DNA of 64,000 nucleotides from an uncultured Dialister sp. (GCA_934178345.1 CAKPQG010000006.1:1-64000), one strand, 5' to 3'; shown: positions 41,597 to 49,441, numbered from the stretch's first letter. Notes: generated from the sequence alone by a model not told the origin. Translations and numbers: made by a program.

Positions 41597-42613
41597 CTAT
41601 ATTTCCCTTCCCGCGATCGGGGCGAGTTTTCTGAGATTTCCCATCATATGCTCAAAAGTCTCCGGCGTGATGGACTCCGCGCCATCGCACCATGCATGCT
41701 CGGGATCATTATGTACCTCGCACATGATGCCATCTGCACCGGCGGCGATCGCTGCCATGGCCATGGACTCTACCATCCAGCGGCGGCCGGTCGCGTGACT
41801 CGGATCGACGATGATCGGCAGGTGGCTCATGCGCTTCACCGCTGCCACCGCCGAAAGGTCGAGAGTATTTCTCGTCGCCTTCTCAAAGGTACGGATGCCG
41901 CGCTCGCAGAGGATGACATTGTGATTTCCCTCCGACATGATGTATTCCGCACTCATCAGCCATTCCTCGATCGTCGCAGACATCCCGCGCTTCAGAAGCA
42001 CCGGCACATGGAGACGGCCGACCGCTTTCAGAAGATCGAAGTTCTGCATATTTCTCGCGCCGATCTGGATGAGGTCGACCTTCTTCTCCAGAAACATACC
42101 GATCTTGTCTGCACTCATGAGCTCCGTCACGACGGGGAGCTTCTCTTCTCTGGCCGCGGAGATCAGCATATCGAGCCCTTTCTCGCCAAGCCCCTGAAAA
42201 GAGTAGGGGGACGTTCTCGGCTTGAACGCGCCACCGCGCAGCATCGATGCGCCGGATGCCTTCACGGCCGATGCAATGGCGCCGATCTGCGCCGGTGTCT
42301 CGATGGAGCACGGCCCTGCCATGACGACGAGCTTCTTCCCGCCGACCTTCACGCCGGCGACATCGATGACCGAGTCCTGCGGATGGAAGGCACGGCTCGC
42401 CCGCTTGTATGGTTCCTGCACACGCATGACCTTGTCGACCCATTCATTGCTCAGGAAATCGCGCTCATCGAGGCTCGTCGTATCTCCGACAAGTCCCAGT
42501 ACGACCTTGCTCGAGCCGCGGCTTCTGTCGACCTGGAAGCCCTTCTCCCGAAGCTCATCCTCAAGTCTTTCGATCTCTGTCAGCGGTGCATTTTGTTTCA
42601 TAACGATAATCAT
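41597..42613 (-). CDS. aroF: DAHP synthase (3-deoxy-7-phosphoheptulonate synthase)
   Basis: A 338-residue type I-beta DAHP synthase, the entry step of the shikimate pathway (PEP + erythrose-4-phosphate). The N-terminal ferredoxin-like regulatory domain (residues 1-~70, MIIVMKQNAPLTEIERLEDELREKGF) is the one that binds tyrosine in the Thermotoga enzyme. The TIM barrel shows VMAGPCSIE, LRGGAFKPRTSPYSFQG, IGARNMQNF, LLKRGMSATIEEWL, ILCERGIRTFE, and DPSHATGRR. AAGAGGAGG precedes the ATG. It is the first structural gene after the Tyr-rich leader peptide and attenuator. Confidence 0.96.
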   Translation of the reverse strand: MIIVMKQNAPLTEIERLEDELREKGFQVDRSRGSSKVVLGLVGDTTSLDERDFLSNEWVDKVMRVQEPYKRASRAFHPQDSVIDVAGVKVGGKKLVVMAGPCSIETPAQIGAIASAVKASGASMLRGGAFKPRTSPYSFQGLGEKGLDMLISAAREEKLPVVTELMSADKIGMFLEKKVDLIQIGARNMQNFDLLKAVGRLHVPVLLKRGMSATIEEWLMSAEYIMSEGNHNVILCERGIRTFEKATRNTLDLSAVAAVKRMSHLPIIVDPSHATGRRWMVESMAMAAIAAGADGIMCEVHNDPEHAWCDGAESITPETFEHMMGNLRKLAPIAGREI

Positions 42614-42738
42614 ACGAATTCCTCCTCTTTGCCTTCAGGCAATGCTTCTATACTGCGTAATGGCTTCGACGCAAAAGAAACGGTCTCTCGATCAGGCGCT
42701 GCGCCCGATCACCGCTTACCATCACCCGTCCCCCTAAC

Positions 42739-42768
42739 AAAAAAGGACAGGCTCTCGTGGGCCTGTCC
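42739..42768 (-). terminator. Transcription attenuator between leader peptide and aroF
   Basis: A perfect 8-bp stem GGACAGGC / GCCTGTCC with an 8-base loop and TTTTTTG behind it, 17 bases after the leader peptide stop and ~125 bases before the aroF start. It is positioned as the terminator of a translation-coupled attenuator. The alternative antiterminator pairing was not worked out. Confidence 0.85.
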
Positions 42769-42784
42769 TCGATTCCTATCCTGC

Positions 42785-42907
42785 TTATCTGGAAGGGGTG
42801 ATCCGCTCATGAGAATCCGTGTACGCCAAATAGCCGCAGCCATAATAATAGCTGACGGTAAAGTCATACGCATATGCAGTTCTCATGGTGTCAGAGATCT
42901 GTCTCAT
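42785..42907 (-). CDS. Tyrosine-rich leader peptide of the aro operon
   Basis: A 40-codon reading frame (ATG 42907 to TAA 42785) with AAAGGAAG 9 bases upstream. Residues 12-29 read YAYDFTVSYYYGCGYLAY: seven Tyr and one Phe in 18 residues, including three consecutive TAT codons. It is transcribed from a consensus promoter and followed by an intrinsic terminator. This is the arrangement of classical amino-acid attenuation: slow translation at Tyr codons when Tyr-tRNA is scarce would favour read-through into aroF-tyrA-aroB. A second ATG (residue 8) is a possible start and leaves the Tyr cluster intact. Confidence 0.85.
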   Translation of the reverse strand: MRQISDTMRTAYAYDFTVSYYYGCGYLAYTDSHERITPSR

Positions 42908-42939
42908 GGTGGTTCTTCCTTTCGTTCGAAGTTATACCA

Positions 42940-42968
42940 AGTATAGCCAGCGCCCTTCCGATTGTCAA
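42940..42968 (-). promoter_or_regulatory. Consensus SigA promoter of the aro leader
   Basis: TTGACA (42963-42968), 17-bp spacer, TATACT (42940-42945) on the minus strand. Transcription would start near 42933, about 25 bases before the leader peptide ATG. Confidence 0.88.
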
Positions 42969-43073
42969 GAAGATTTATCGGGGCGCAGCGTGACCGGGGA
43001 CCGGAGGGCTCTCTCGGTCATTCATCTTTCCTATCACAGCCGCCCTATCCGCCCCGCGGAAAGCCCCAAAGCC

Positions 43074-43102
43074 TTGCCCCCTGCCCCTCGAACCGCTATA
43101 AT
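43074..43102 (+). promoter_or_regulatory. SigA-type promoter of the YbjN-like gene
   Basis: TTGCCC (43074-43079), 17-bp spacer, TATAAT (43097-43102), about 50 bases before the ATG. It is divergent from the aro leader promoter. Confidence 0.7.
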
Positions 43103-43150
43103 AAAGTCACATTAAAATTTTCTCCGCACATGGTGCAGAAAGGCTCTCTC

Positions 43151-43651
43151 ATGGCTGACAATACGATCCCATTCCCGACAAAAGGCAATTTCAATAAAAA
43201 TCTCAAGGCAGATGCATTTGAGTCCTACCTCAAGAAGGAAGGGCTGAATTTCTTCCGCCGTCAGGATGCACATGATTCCTACGACACCGTCGTCTTCATG
43301 ACCGCACTGCCTGCGGGCAAGCACCGCCTGGTCTGCGCCGTCATCACGGACAACAGCATGTACACCATGATCCGCGTCCACCTCGGCACCGCGCCAAAGG
43401 GCCCGGCCAGAAAGACCTTCGTCCCTTTCCTGAACAAGCTGAATGGGGAACATGCCATCGTGAAATACACGATCGGCAGCGATGACAACGTCTTCCTCGA
43501 TGTCTGCGTGACCTCCACGAACGAACACTTCGACCCCGAGACCGTCCGCGACACGCTGAATGTCCTCGTCTTCCATCTGGGTGAATGCTACGAAGACGTC
43601 GCCCGCCGTCTCGATAAACCGGGCGATGCGACAGATGGATTCTCGCTGTGA
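43151..43651 (+). CDS. YbjN-domain-like protein
   Basis: A 166-residue cytoplasmic protein, not recognised with certainty. The alternating pattern FESYLKKEGLNFFRRQDAHDSYDTVVFMTALPAGKHRLVCAVITDNSMYTMIRVHLGTAP and the later VPFLNKLNGEHAIVKYTIGSDDNVFLDVCV resemble the YbjN / type III secretion chaperone-like fold (small alpha-beta protein with a helix before each sheet). Function of such stand-alone YbjN proteins is mostly unknown. The start at 43151 has AGAAAGG upstream. It is transcribed alone, divergent from the aro operon, and its stop is followed directly by an H1 array in the forward direction. Confidence 0.55.
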   Translation: MADNTIPFPTKGNFNKNLKADAFESYLKKEGLNFFRRQDAHDSYDTVVFMTALPAGKHRLVCAVITDNSMYTMIRVHLGTAPKGPARKTFVPFLNKLNGEHAIVKYTIGSDDNVFLDVCVTSTNEHFDPETVRDTLNVLVFHLGECYEDVARRLDKPGDATDGFSL

Positions 43652-44087
43652 TGGGACTGGGAACTGGTGACTGGGAACTGGTGACTGGGGACTGGTAGCT
43701 AGTGGCTAGTGATTGGAAATTCGATTTTCTCACTATCTGAGCAGGCCCTTGGAGAAGGGCCGCGCCAAAGGCGCAGGATAGACCTGCCCCGCAGGGGCAG
43801 CCTTCTGCAGAACGGTAAACGAGACGTGTGAAAAATCCGTATTTCCTTCAAATGCAATAACAAAAGCCCCGCCGCTTCAGTAGTAGAAGTGGCGGGGCTT
43901 TTGTTGGTTTAAATTGGTTTTAAGTTTGGTAGTGTGACATACGCTATATGGCAGCCAGCACATTTCCGCTACGTAGAAGGGTGCCGCTTCGCGGCACATC
44001 TATCCTGCGCCTGCGGCGCGCCCCTTCTCCAAGGGGCTACTCAACTGTCATGTAATAACGTATTTCCTAATCCCTAGTCCCTAGTCA
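43652..44087. repeat. Convergent gap: H1 arrays and an M2 element split by a terminator
   Basis: No gene seen. H1 (43652-43725), the M2 left arm (43738-43830), a terminator (43861-43903), the M2 right arm (43965-44043) and H1 (44068-44100). The terminator inside M2 suggests either insertion of M2 around an existing sequence or a composite element. Confidence 0.8.
43861..43903. terminator. Bidirectional terminator
   Basis: A long stem CAAAAGCCCCGCC.CTTC / GAAG.GGCGGGGCTTTTG with a 7-base loop, between convergent genes. Confidence 0.85.
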
Positions 44088-44648
44088 CTAGCCACCAATC
44101 TCCTCAAGCAGCTTCTTCGCATGCTCCTTTGCGAGCGCGACGAGCTTCTCTTTGTCGGCCTCGGTGGAAACGCCCGGGATGAACATCGCGCCGTAAGTGA
44201 GGATCGGCTTGGCCATTTCCATGCCGGTCATCGCAGCCATGACATAGAAGTTATCGAAGAATTCATCGAGTGTATGACCCATGCCGGCAGTGCTGTATGC
44301 GCCGTCCGGAGCGCCGGCCGTCGCAGAGATGATGAGCTTCTTGCCCTTAAGCCCGCTCGCCCCTTCGCCATGTGCAAAGCCCGGAGTGAAGACCTCCTCG
44401 TACCAGTGCTTCAGCATGGCCGGTGCATTGAACCAGTAGACAGGGAACTGGAAGACGATGGTATCGGCCTCTTTCAGGAGAGCCTGCTCCGCTGCCACAT
44501 CCAGATGGCAGCAGCCCTTCTCTGCAATATCATCGATCGCGATCGATGCACCGCCTTCGGCAGCCTTTTTCAGCTCTTCCAGAATGGTCTTGTTCATGAT
44601 CGAGCGTTCCAAATGCGGATGACCGGAAATTACAATAACCTTTGCCAT
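44088..44648 (-). CDS. NAD(P)H-dependent flavodoxin-fold oxidoreductase
   Basis: A 186-residue flavodoxin_2-type quinone/FMN reductase (KefF/YwrO/MdaB group). VIVISGHPHLERSIMNKTILEEL is the FMN phosphate loop, FQFPVYWFNAPAMLKHWYEEVF is the family hallmark, and TAGAPDGAYSTAGMGHTLDEFF follows. It probably reduces quinones or electrophiles with two electrons in the cytoplasm. The start at 44648 has GAAGGAA upstream; the frame to 45173 runs antisense through the deformylase gene and is rejected. The last Gly codons and TAG are in H1 sequence. Confidence 0.88.
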   Translation of the reverse strand: MAKVIVISGHPHLERSIMNKTILEELKKAAEGGASIAIDDIAEKGCCHLDVAAEQALLKEADTIVFQFPVYWFNAPAMLKHWYEEVFTPGFAHGEGASGLKGKKLIISATAGAPDGAYSTAGMGHTLDEFFDNFYVMAAMTGMEMAKPILTYGAMFIPGVSTEADKEKLVALAKEHAKKLLEEIGG

Positions 44649-44783
44649 AATGATTCCTTCTTTCGTATAATAGAAAAAAGCAGATTCAATGGGTCCTGCC
44701 GGTTCAAAAGGACTCTCCAAAACAGACCGGCGGCCCCTTTTCCCCATTTTACCACGTTCCCCCTCCCACAGAAAGGACATCCC

Positions 44784-45194
44784 ATGAAACGAGACATTGT
44801 GAAAGACATCATATTTCTTCAGCAGAAGGCTGCGCCCGCCACTTTCGAGGACAAGGCCATCGCCGAAGACCTGAAAGACACCCTCGCCGCCCATAGAGAC
44901 ACCTGCGCGGGGCTCGCCGCGAACATGATCGGCTTTGCCAAAGCCATCATCGCCTTCCGTCAGGGGAAGGATATCGTCATCATGTACAATCCCGAGCGCC
45001 TTTCCGCTGCCCGCCCCTACGAAGCCGAGGAGGGATGCCTCTCCCTTTCCGGCCAGCGGAAGACCACGCGCTATGAGGAGATCGAGATCAAGTACCGCGA
45101 CCAGCTTTTCCGCATGAAGAAAAAGAGATTCAAAGGCTTCGTCGCAGAAGTCATCCAGCACGAGATGGATCATCTGGAAGGAAAGTTAATTTAG
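44784..45194 (+). CDS. def: Peptide deformylase, short variant
   Basis: A 136-residue deformylase-family metalloenzyme, expected to remove formyl from nascent peptides. Motif 2 EEGCLSL (Cys metal ligand) and motif 3 VIQHEMDHLEG (HExxH) are intact. Motif 1 is GLAANMIG instead of GxGLAAPQxG, so the catalytic-site Gln is replaced by Met. Length is ~30 residues below typical type I enzymes. The ATG has AGAAAGGA upstream. It lies divergent from the flavodoxin-fold gene. It may be a second, accessory deformylase; whether it is active is uncertain. Confidence 0.82.
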   Translation: MKRDIVKDIIFLQQKAAPATFEDKAIAEDLKDTLAAHRDTCAGLAANMIGFAKAIIAFRQGKDIVIMYNPERLSAARPYEAEEGCLSLSGQRKTTRYEEIEIKYRDQLFRMKKKRFKGFVAEVIQHEMDHLEGKLI

Positions 45195-45565
45195 CCCCTG
45201 AGACGTGCCGTCCTTTGATTGCATGCGAAAGAGGGGAGCGGGTTCTATAGGTTCTACGGGTTCAAAGGGGTTGGTGCAGCGCAAAAAATAATGAGGCGCC
45301 GCGGAGTTTTGATAGCGCTTCACGCTGTCGTCATTTCGAGCGTAACCGAGAAATCTATATTGCAGAACACTCATCGCCTGATGTGAGGCAGCACCAAGAC
45401 AACGTTTCCCCTCAGCGCATACACGCTGATTCCTGCAGGGCAATAGAGATCCCTCGGCTGCGCTCGGGATGACGATACCGAAGAACCCCAGTCACTAGTC
45501 ACTCCTAATCCCCAATCCCTAATCCCTAGCCACTCATTCCTTATTTTTTGAAAGAAGGCATCCCC
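45195..45565. repeat. Gap with A, N9, R-like, D and H1 modules
   Basis: No gene seen. A begins at the def stop (45193-45230), then N9 (45236-45268), an R-like hairpin (45272-45305), a TCATTTCGAGCGTAACCGAGAAATC module (45330-45355), module D (45370-45477, second copy of 33136-33243) and H1 (45489-45540). A ribosome site for the next gene follows at once. Confidence 0.8.
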
Positions 45566-46498
45566 ATGTCCCTGACCATTTTCCCCACATTCTTCCCCCG
45601 CTTCCGCTGCAAGGCGGGCGCTTGCCAGCACACCTGCTGCCAGACGTGGGAGATCGACATCGACGAAGACACGAAGGACTATTACCAAACACTCAAGAGC
45701 CCGCTGTGTCAGGAGCTCCGGCAATGGATGGGAACGTCGGAGGATGGCTCCACCTGTTTCAAGCTGAACGAGAAAGGCTACTGCCATTTCCTGAACAAAG
45801 ACGGTCTCTGCCGTCTGGTGCTGGAGCTGGGCGAGGACGCGCTCTGCGACATCTGCCGGGAGCACCCGCGTTTCTACAAATATTTGGACGGCGCCGAGCT
45901 CTCGGGCACGGGACTCTGCTGCGAGCGCACGGTGGAGCAGATCGCCGAGCACCTGCCCCTCACATTCGATCTTCAGGATCCGGAAGCTGCCGAACAGAAA
46001 CCCATGACCGTGACATTTTCCCAGCTCATGGATGAACTGCTTCTTCCCCTCTCCGAGGAAGAATGCCATTTCACCCTCGACCTTTCCCCCCAAGCCGTGT
46101 CCGCCATGCTGGATGCGATGGCAGACACGGAGCCCATCGATGCCGCATGGACGAAGGATCTCTCCTGGATGCAGGCATGCGCCGAAGACTTGGTGAACGA
46201 GGCCAAGGCGCACCCGCCCAAAGTCCCTGCGGGATTCTGGGATGCCATCTACCAGTACATCATCTATCGCCAGCTGGACCTTGCGAGCCCCGAGGACGGG
46301 GAGCAGCCTGCCGTTCCCGTCTCCGTACTCGCCCGGTTTGCCGCAGAAAGTACGCTCTTCATCTACCTCGAGGCCGTGCGCACAGGCGACCCCTTCCGCG
46401 CCGTCTCCCGCTGGTCGGAACAGATCGAGTACGATACGGATAATTGGAGAAATCAGATCGAGGAGCTGACTTCTCATTTCCTACTCTCTAATCCCTAA
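45566..46498 (+). CDS. FliB-like cysteine-cluster protein (lysine N-methylase family)
   Basis: A 310-residue protein similar to FliB, the flagellin lysine N-methylase. Cysteine motifs: FRCKAGACQHTCCQTW, GYCHFLNKDGLCRL, ALCDICREHPRFY, GTGLCCERTVEQI, a layout suited to binding an iron-sulfur cluster. No flagellar gene is in the window and relatives occur in many non-motile Firmicutes, so the substrate is probably another surface or cytoplasmic protein. ATG 45566 with AAGAAGG upstream is chosen over the TTG at 45548. The stop TAA is the first H1 unit of a ~100-bp array (SNP-stop). Confidence 0.78.
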   Translation: MSLTIFPTFFPRFRCKAGACQHTCCQTWEIDIDEDTKDYYQTLKSPLCQELRQWMGTSEDGSTCFKLNEKGYCHFLNKDGLCRLVLELGEDALCDICREHPRFYKYLDGAELSGTGLCCERTVEQIAEHLPLTFDLQDPEAAEQKPMTVTFSQLMDELLLPLSEEECHFTLDLSPQAVSAMLDAMADTEPIDAAWTKDLSWMQACAEDLVNEAKAHPPKVPAGFWDAIYQYIIYRQLDLASPEDGEQPAVPVSVLARFAAESTLFIYLEAVRTGDPFRAVSRWSEQIEYDTDNWRNQIEELTSHFLLSNP

Positions 46499-46594
46499 TC
46501 CCTAATCCCTAGTCCCTAGTCCCTAGTCCCTAGTCCCTAGTCACCAGTCACTAGTCACTAGTCACTAGTCACTAATCCCTAGTCACTAGTCCCC
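46484..46594. repeat. Longest H1 heptad array
   Basis: About 15 near-perfect heptads: CTAATCC x3, CTAGTCC x5, then CTAGTCA/CCAGTCA units. It begins inside the FliB-like reading frame and ends ~10 bases before the ribosome site of the next gene. The orientation is opposite to most arrays relative to its upstream gene. Confidence 0.95.
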
Positions 46595-46618
46595 CTCATT
46601 GCCAGAAAGGCCGCCATC

Positions 46619-47356
46619 ATGACTCCATTCGATCCCGCGCCCGGGCTCATCGCTCCGGACTTCGAACAGCTTTCCCTTCATCTGCCCACCCGCTGCCTCT
46701 TCGCCTTCCTGAGCGAAGCACGCATCGAGCGCTTTGTCAGGGGAAAAGGCGGAACGCCCCTCGGACGCTTCGCCTCGATCACAAAAAGCTTCCCCATCTA
46801 TGAGCTCCAGACGCCAGACGGCCCCATCGCACTCATGCAGGCCCCCGTCGGTGCGCCTGCGGCCGTTCTGATGGAGGAGCGTCTCTATGCCTACGGCGCA
46901 GAAAAAATCCTCGCCATCGGCTGCTGCGGCGCACTCACGGGCCTGCCGGAGAATGCCTTCCTCCCCGTAGAAAAAGCCTTCCGCGAGGAAGGGACATCCT
47001 TCCACTATCAGGAAGCTGGCGACTGGATCTTCTTCGATGAAGCCCCGCGCCTTCGCATCGAGGCATGTATGAAGGAGAAGGGCATCCCCTTTACGCCTGC
47101 TGTCACATGGACAAGCGACGGCTTCTTTCGCGAGACGAAGGAAAAAATAAAAGCCCGCCGCAAGGCAGGCTGTAATGTCGTCGATATGGAAGCCGCAGCA
47201 CTCGCTGCGTGCGCCCGCTTCCGCGGGAAGGAATTCGCACAGATCCTCTTCACCGCAGACACGCTCGCCGCTCTCTCCCACGACCAGCGCGGCTGGGGCT
47301 ACTCCGGAAGAAGCGCCGCCCTGGAAATTGGGATGGAATCATTAAAAGTCATGTGA
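46619..47356 (+). CDS. Nucleoside phosphorylase / nucleosidase family
   Basis: A 245-residue PNP_UDP_1-fold protein, related to uridine phosphorylase and MTA/SAH nucleosidase. Conserved: LMQAPVGAPAAVLMEERLYAYGAEKILAIGCCGAL (phosphate or substrate loop), TSDGFFRE, and NVVDMEAAALAACARF with the ribose-binding Met-Glu. It probably cleaves a purine or pyrimidine nucleoside in salvage; the exact base cannot be fixed from sequence. The start has AGAAAGG upstream. It follows the FliB-like gene on the same strand, separated by the H1 array. Confidence 0.82.
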   Translation: MTPFDPAPGLIAPDFEQLSLHLPTRCLFAFLSEARIERFVRGKGGTPLGRFASITKSFPIYELQTPDGPIALMQAPVGAPAAVLMEERLYAYGAEKILAIGCCGALTGLPENAFLPVEKAFREEGTSFHYQEAGDWIFFDEAPRLRIEACMKEKGIPFTPAVTWTSDGFFRETKEKIKARRKAGCNVVDMEAAALAACARFRGKEFAQILFTADTLAALSHDQRGWGYSGRSAALEIGMESLKVM

Positions 47357-47711
47357 GTGCAGGTTCAAAGTTAGCCGCTCGGGCGTACCATCCTTTGATT
47401 GCGTGTGAAAGCTCTGCGCAAATGAGGAATTAGAAATGAGAAATTAGAAATGGTGGTGGCGGCTTCGCCGCGAGTATATATGGGGCGATGCCCGAAAGTA
47501 GTATTCAAGTCACCAGTCACTTGAGGCTGGTGACTAAATACTACCTTTGGGCATCGCCACTATCTTTACTTCGCGGCGCTTCCATATTTTTATGCGCCGC
47601 ACCACCATTTCGCATTTCTCATTTCTAATTTCTCATTCAAGCGAGGCTTTCAATCGTAATCAAGGGGGCGCTGCACCCTAGGGGCTAACCCTGAAACCCT
47701 GAACCCTTCTT
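47357..47711. repeat. Convergent gap: mirror-image module sets
   Basis: No gene seen. A (47370-47405), H2 (47422-47448), U (47455-47472), G, H1 (47507-47530), then G, R (47572-47605), H2 (47606-47640) and A (47655-47693) in the reverse direction. The two halves are arranged as a mirror image around the short H1 array, so the gap as a whole is a ~320-bp inverted repeat. Confidence 0.8.
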
Positions 47712-48956
47712 CTACCATCCCGCCGGAAGCATCCCTGCCATGCTGGCCAGTGCGTAAAGACCGGCCGCGGAGAAAATGACGATGAGGAGGATCTGGATCG
47801 GACGATCTGCGATCCAGCCGCAGGTCCAGACGGGATCCATATCTCCCGACCTTCTGGCGCCCCGCAGCATGAAGACGGGGAGGATGGACATGATGATGCC
47901 TCCGAACGTCCCCGCGAAGAAGATGGCATTCACGAAGCTCACCGCGCCGAAGAAGGCAAGAAGGAATGGCGGAAGGACGATGAAGGCGAGCATCGCGATC
48001 CTGGTCGGGACATGGAATTCATCCTTCAACTTGAACTGGTCGACCATGTTCGTCAGGAAACTTTCCGAAATGACCCAGAAGGATGTCAGCATCGCGCAGA
48101 AGGCGAATACATTCACCAGCAGGTAGAAGATCGGATGCGAGAGCGCGCGGCCCCAGGAGAGGGAGGCGACCTCGGTGATTTCTGAGAGCGGAAGCATCAG
48201 GAAGACAGAGAGCGGGACGATCGCAAGGATCACGAAGGAAATCACAAAGCCCGCGAGAATCGACGGTACGAGTTTCCCCGGCTGGTGCGCAAAGCCGCGT
48301 GCGACTTCCGGCACCATGTACTGCACCGCATAGCAGAAGACCGTGATATTGAAGATCGGCATCGCATACGTCCAGTCCGCGTAGAGGATATCCCCCACCG
48401 GCACGCGTGAGGAGAGGAAAGACGCGCCGGCCAGCACGAGGAGCATCGCGATCATGCCGCTGCTGATGAATTTCTCCGCGACGCCCGTCGCCTTGAGGCC
48501 GAACCAGATGACGCCGACTGCGGGCAGGATGAAGAGCAGGCTCCCCGCCTCGAAGGAAATCCCCAGAAGGTCTGCGAGGATCTTTCCGCAGCCATTCGTA
48601 TAGGCGATGAGGCTGCAAAAGCTCGTCGCCCCCACCGCGAAGAAGAGGAGCCAGGAGCCGGCTTTGCCGATGTACTTCTCGGCAAGGCCCGAGAGCTGCA
48701 GGGGCAGGCGTGTCCTGAGCGATGCCTCGGCGACATAGAGCATGGAAACGGCAGAAATCAAAGCTGCCACGGCAAGCCAGATGACAAGCACCGGCCAGCC
48801 CGCTCTCCGCGAAGCATACGCAAGTCCTAATACACCGGATCCGATGGTGGATCCGACGATCATCATCGCCGCTTCACAGAAGGTGAGGCGGCTCGTTTTA
48901 AGTCCGCTGGCTGCTGCCTGGCTCTTCACCGGTGCAGCGCTTTCAATGTAAGACAT
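47712..48956 (-). CDS. Aromatic amino acid permease, HAAAP family
   Basis: A 414-residue, ~11-segment transporter of the hydroxy/aromatic amino acid permease family (TyrP, Mtr, TnaB). N-terminal TFCEAAMMIVGSTIGSGVLGLAYASRRAGW is typical, as are FFAVGATSFCSLIAYTNGCG and YAVQYMVPEVARGF. It should import tyrosine, tryptophan or phenylalanine with protons, complementing the aro operon 5 kb away. The ATG has AAAGGAAATCCTC-type spacing. Upstream are ~260 bases of repeats and then the promoter/terminator unit at 49224-49441. Confidence 0.85.
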   Translation of the reverse strand: MSYIESAAPVKSQAAASGLKTSRLTFCEAAMMIVGSTIGSGVLGLAYASRRAGWPVLVIWLAVAALISAVSMLYVAEASLRTRLPLQLSGLAEKYIGKAGSWLLFFAVGATSFCSLIAYTNGCGKILADLLGISFEAGSLLFILPAVGVIWFGLKATGVAEKFISSGMIAMLLVLAGASFLSSRVPVGDILYADWTYAMPIFNITVFCYAVQYMVPEVARGFAHQPGKLVPSILAGFVISFVILAIVPLSVFLMLPLSEITEVASLSWGRALSHPIFYLLVNVFAFCAMLTSFWVISESFLTNMVDQFKLKDEFHVPTRIAMLAFIVLPPFLLAFFGAVSFVNAIFFAGTFGGIIMSILPVFMLRGARRSGDMDPVWTCGWIADRPIQILLIVIFSAAGLYALASMAGMLPAGW

Positions 48957-49223
48957 GAGGATTTCCTTTCAAAAAAAGAACGCATCATTTGTCATCCATG
49001 CCGAATGGCATAAATTAGGAATGAGGAATGAGGAATGAAGGTGCGACGCATAAAATTTAGAAGCGTCGCGAGTATAAAACCGGGCGATGCCCAAAGCAAT
49101 GCATATTTTCTTAAGGACGCAACGATTTAATCAGCATTTCCTTAAAACTTCGGCGCCTTCCTATTACGATGCGCCGTACCACCATTCCTAATTCCTCATT
49201 CCTAATTCCTAATTCCTCATTAT

Positions 49224-49259
49224 AAAAAGAGCCGCACTCCAAAAGGAATGCGGCTCTTT
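49224..49259 (-). terminator. Second of two tandem terminators
   Basis: Stem AAAGAGCCGCA.TCC / GGA.TGCGGCTCTTT with a TTTT loop and a T run on the minus strand. Confidence 0.85.
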
Positions 49260-49271
49260 GCGTGCAGCCAT

Positions 49272-49407
49272 AAAAAAGGCATCCCAAAAGGATGCAGCTC
49301 TTGTGCATTCGTCTCGGTCAGTGACAATCCAAGCGATACTTGTCGTGCGGCGTCAGGGCTTTTTCGGATACAGCTCACAGGGATACTGCTCCGCCCTTTC
49401 TCTACGA
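49272..49407 (-). ncRNA. Candidate small RNA or orphan leader (~135 nt)
   Basis: A transcript predicted from the TTGACA/TATTCT promoter to the hairpin GCATCCTTTTGGGATGC followed by TTTTTT (49272-49295). It contains three related segments, GAGCAGTATCC, GAGCTGTATCC and GAGCTGCATCC, the last being part of the terminator stem, so alternative pairing is possible. It does not match 6S, SRP RNA, tmRNA or a known riboswitch by eye. A GTG-started frame in it has no aromatic-residue cluster. Confidence 0.4.
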
Positions 49408-49412
49408 CCAAA

Positions 49413-49441
49413 AGAATACTCTATAAGAACGGAGTTGTCAA
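49413..49441 (-). promoter_or_regulatory. Consensus promoter of the candidate small RNA
   Basis: TTGACA (49436-49441), 17-bp spacer, TATTCT (49413-49418) on the minus strand, not placed before any long reading frame. Confidence 0.8.

Noticed and set aside
42962..43150. N-terminal extension of the YbjN-like protein
   Set aside because: It would include the promoter and leader of the gene; ATG 43151 with its ribosome site is the better start.
46484..46594. CRISPR array or plasmid iterons
   Set aside because: Units are 7 bp, directly adjacent with no spacers, and the same family occurs in dozens of gaps next to gene ends; no cas or rep genes.
49272..49407. 6S RNA, SRP RNA or a T-box leader
   Set aside because: No match to the SRP GGAAG loop region, the T-box GGTGG..CCGCG element, or the 6S central bubble by eye.
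49220..49411. A 63-codon frame within the candidate small RNA
   Set aside because: Runs through both terminator hairpins, no conserved features, and no cluster of regulatory codons; kept only as a possible leader transcript.
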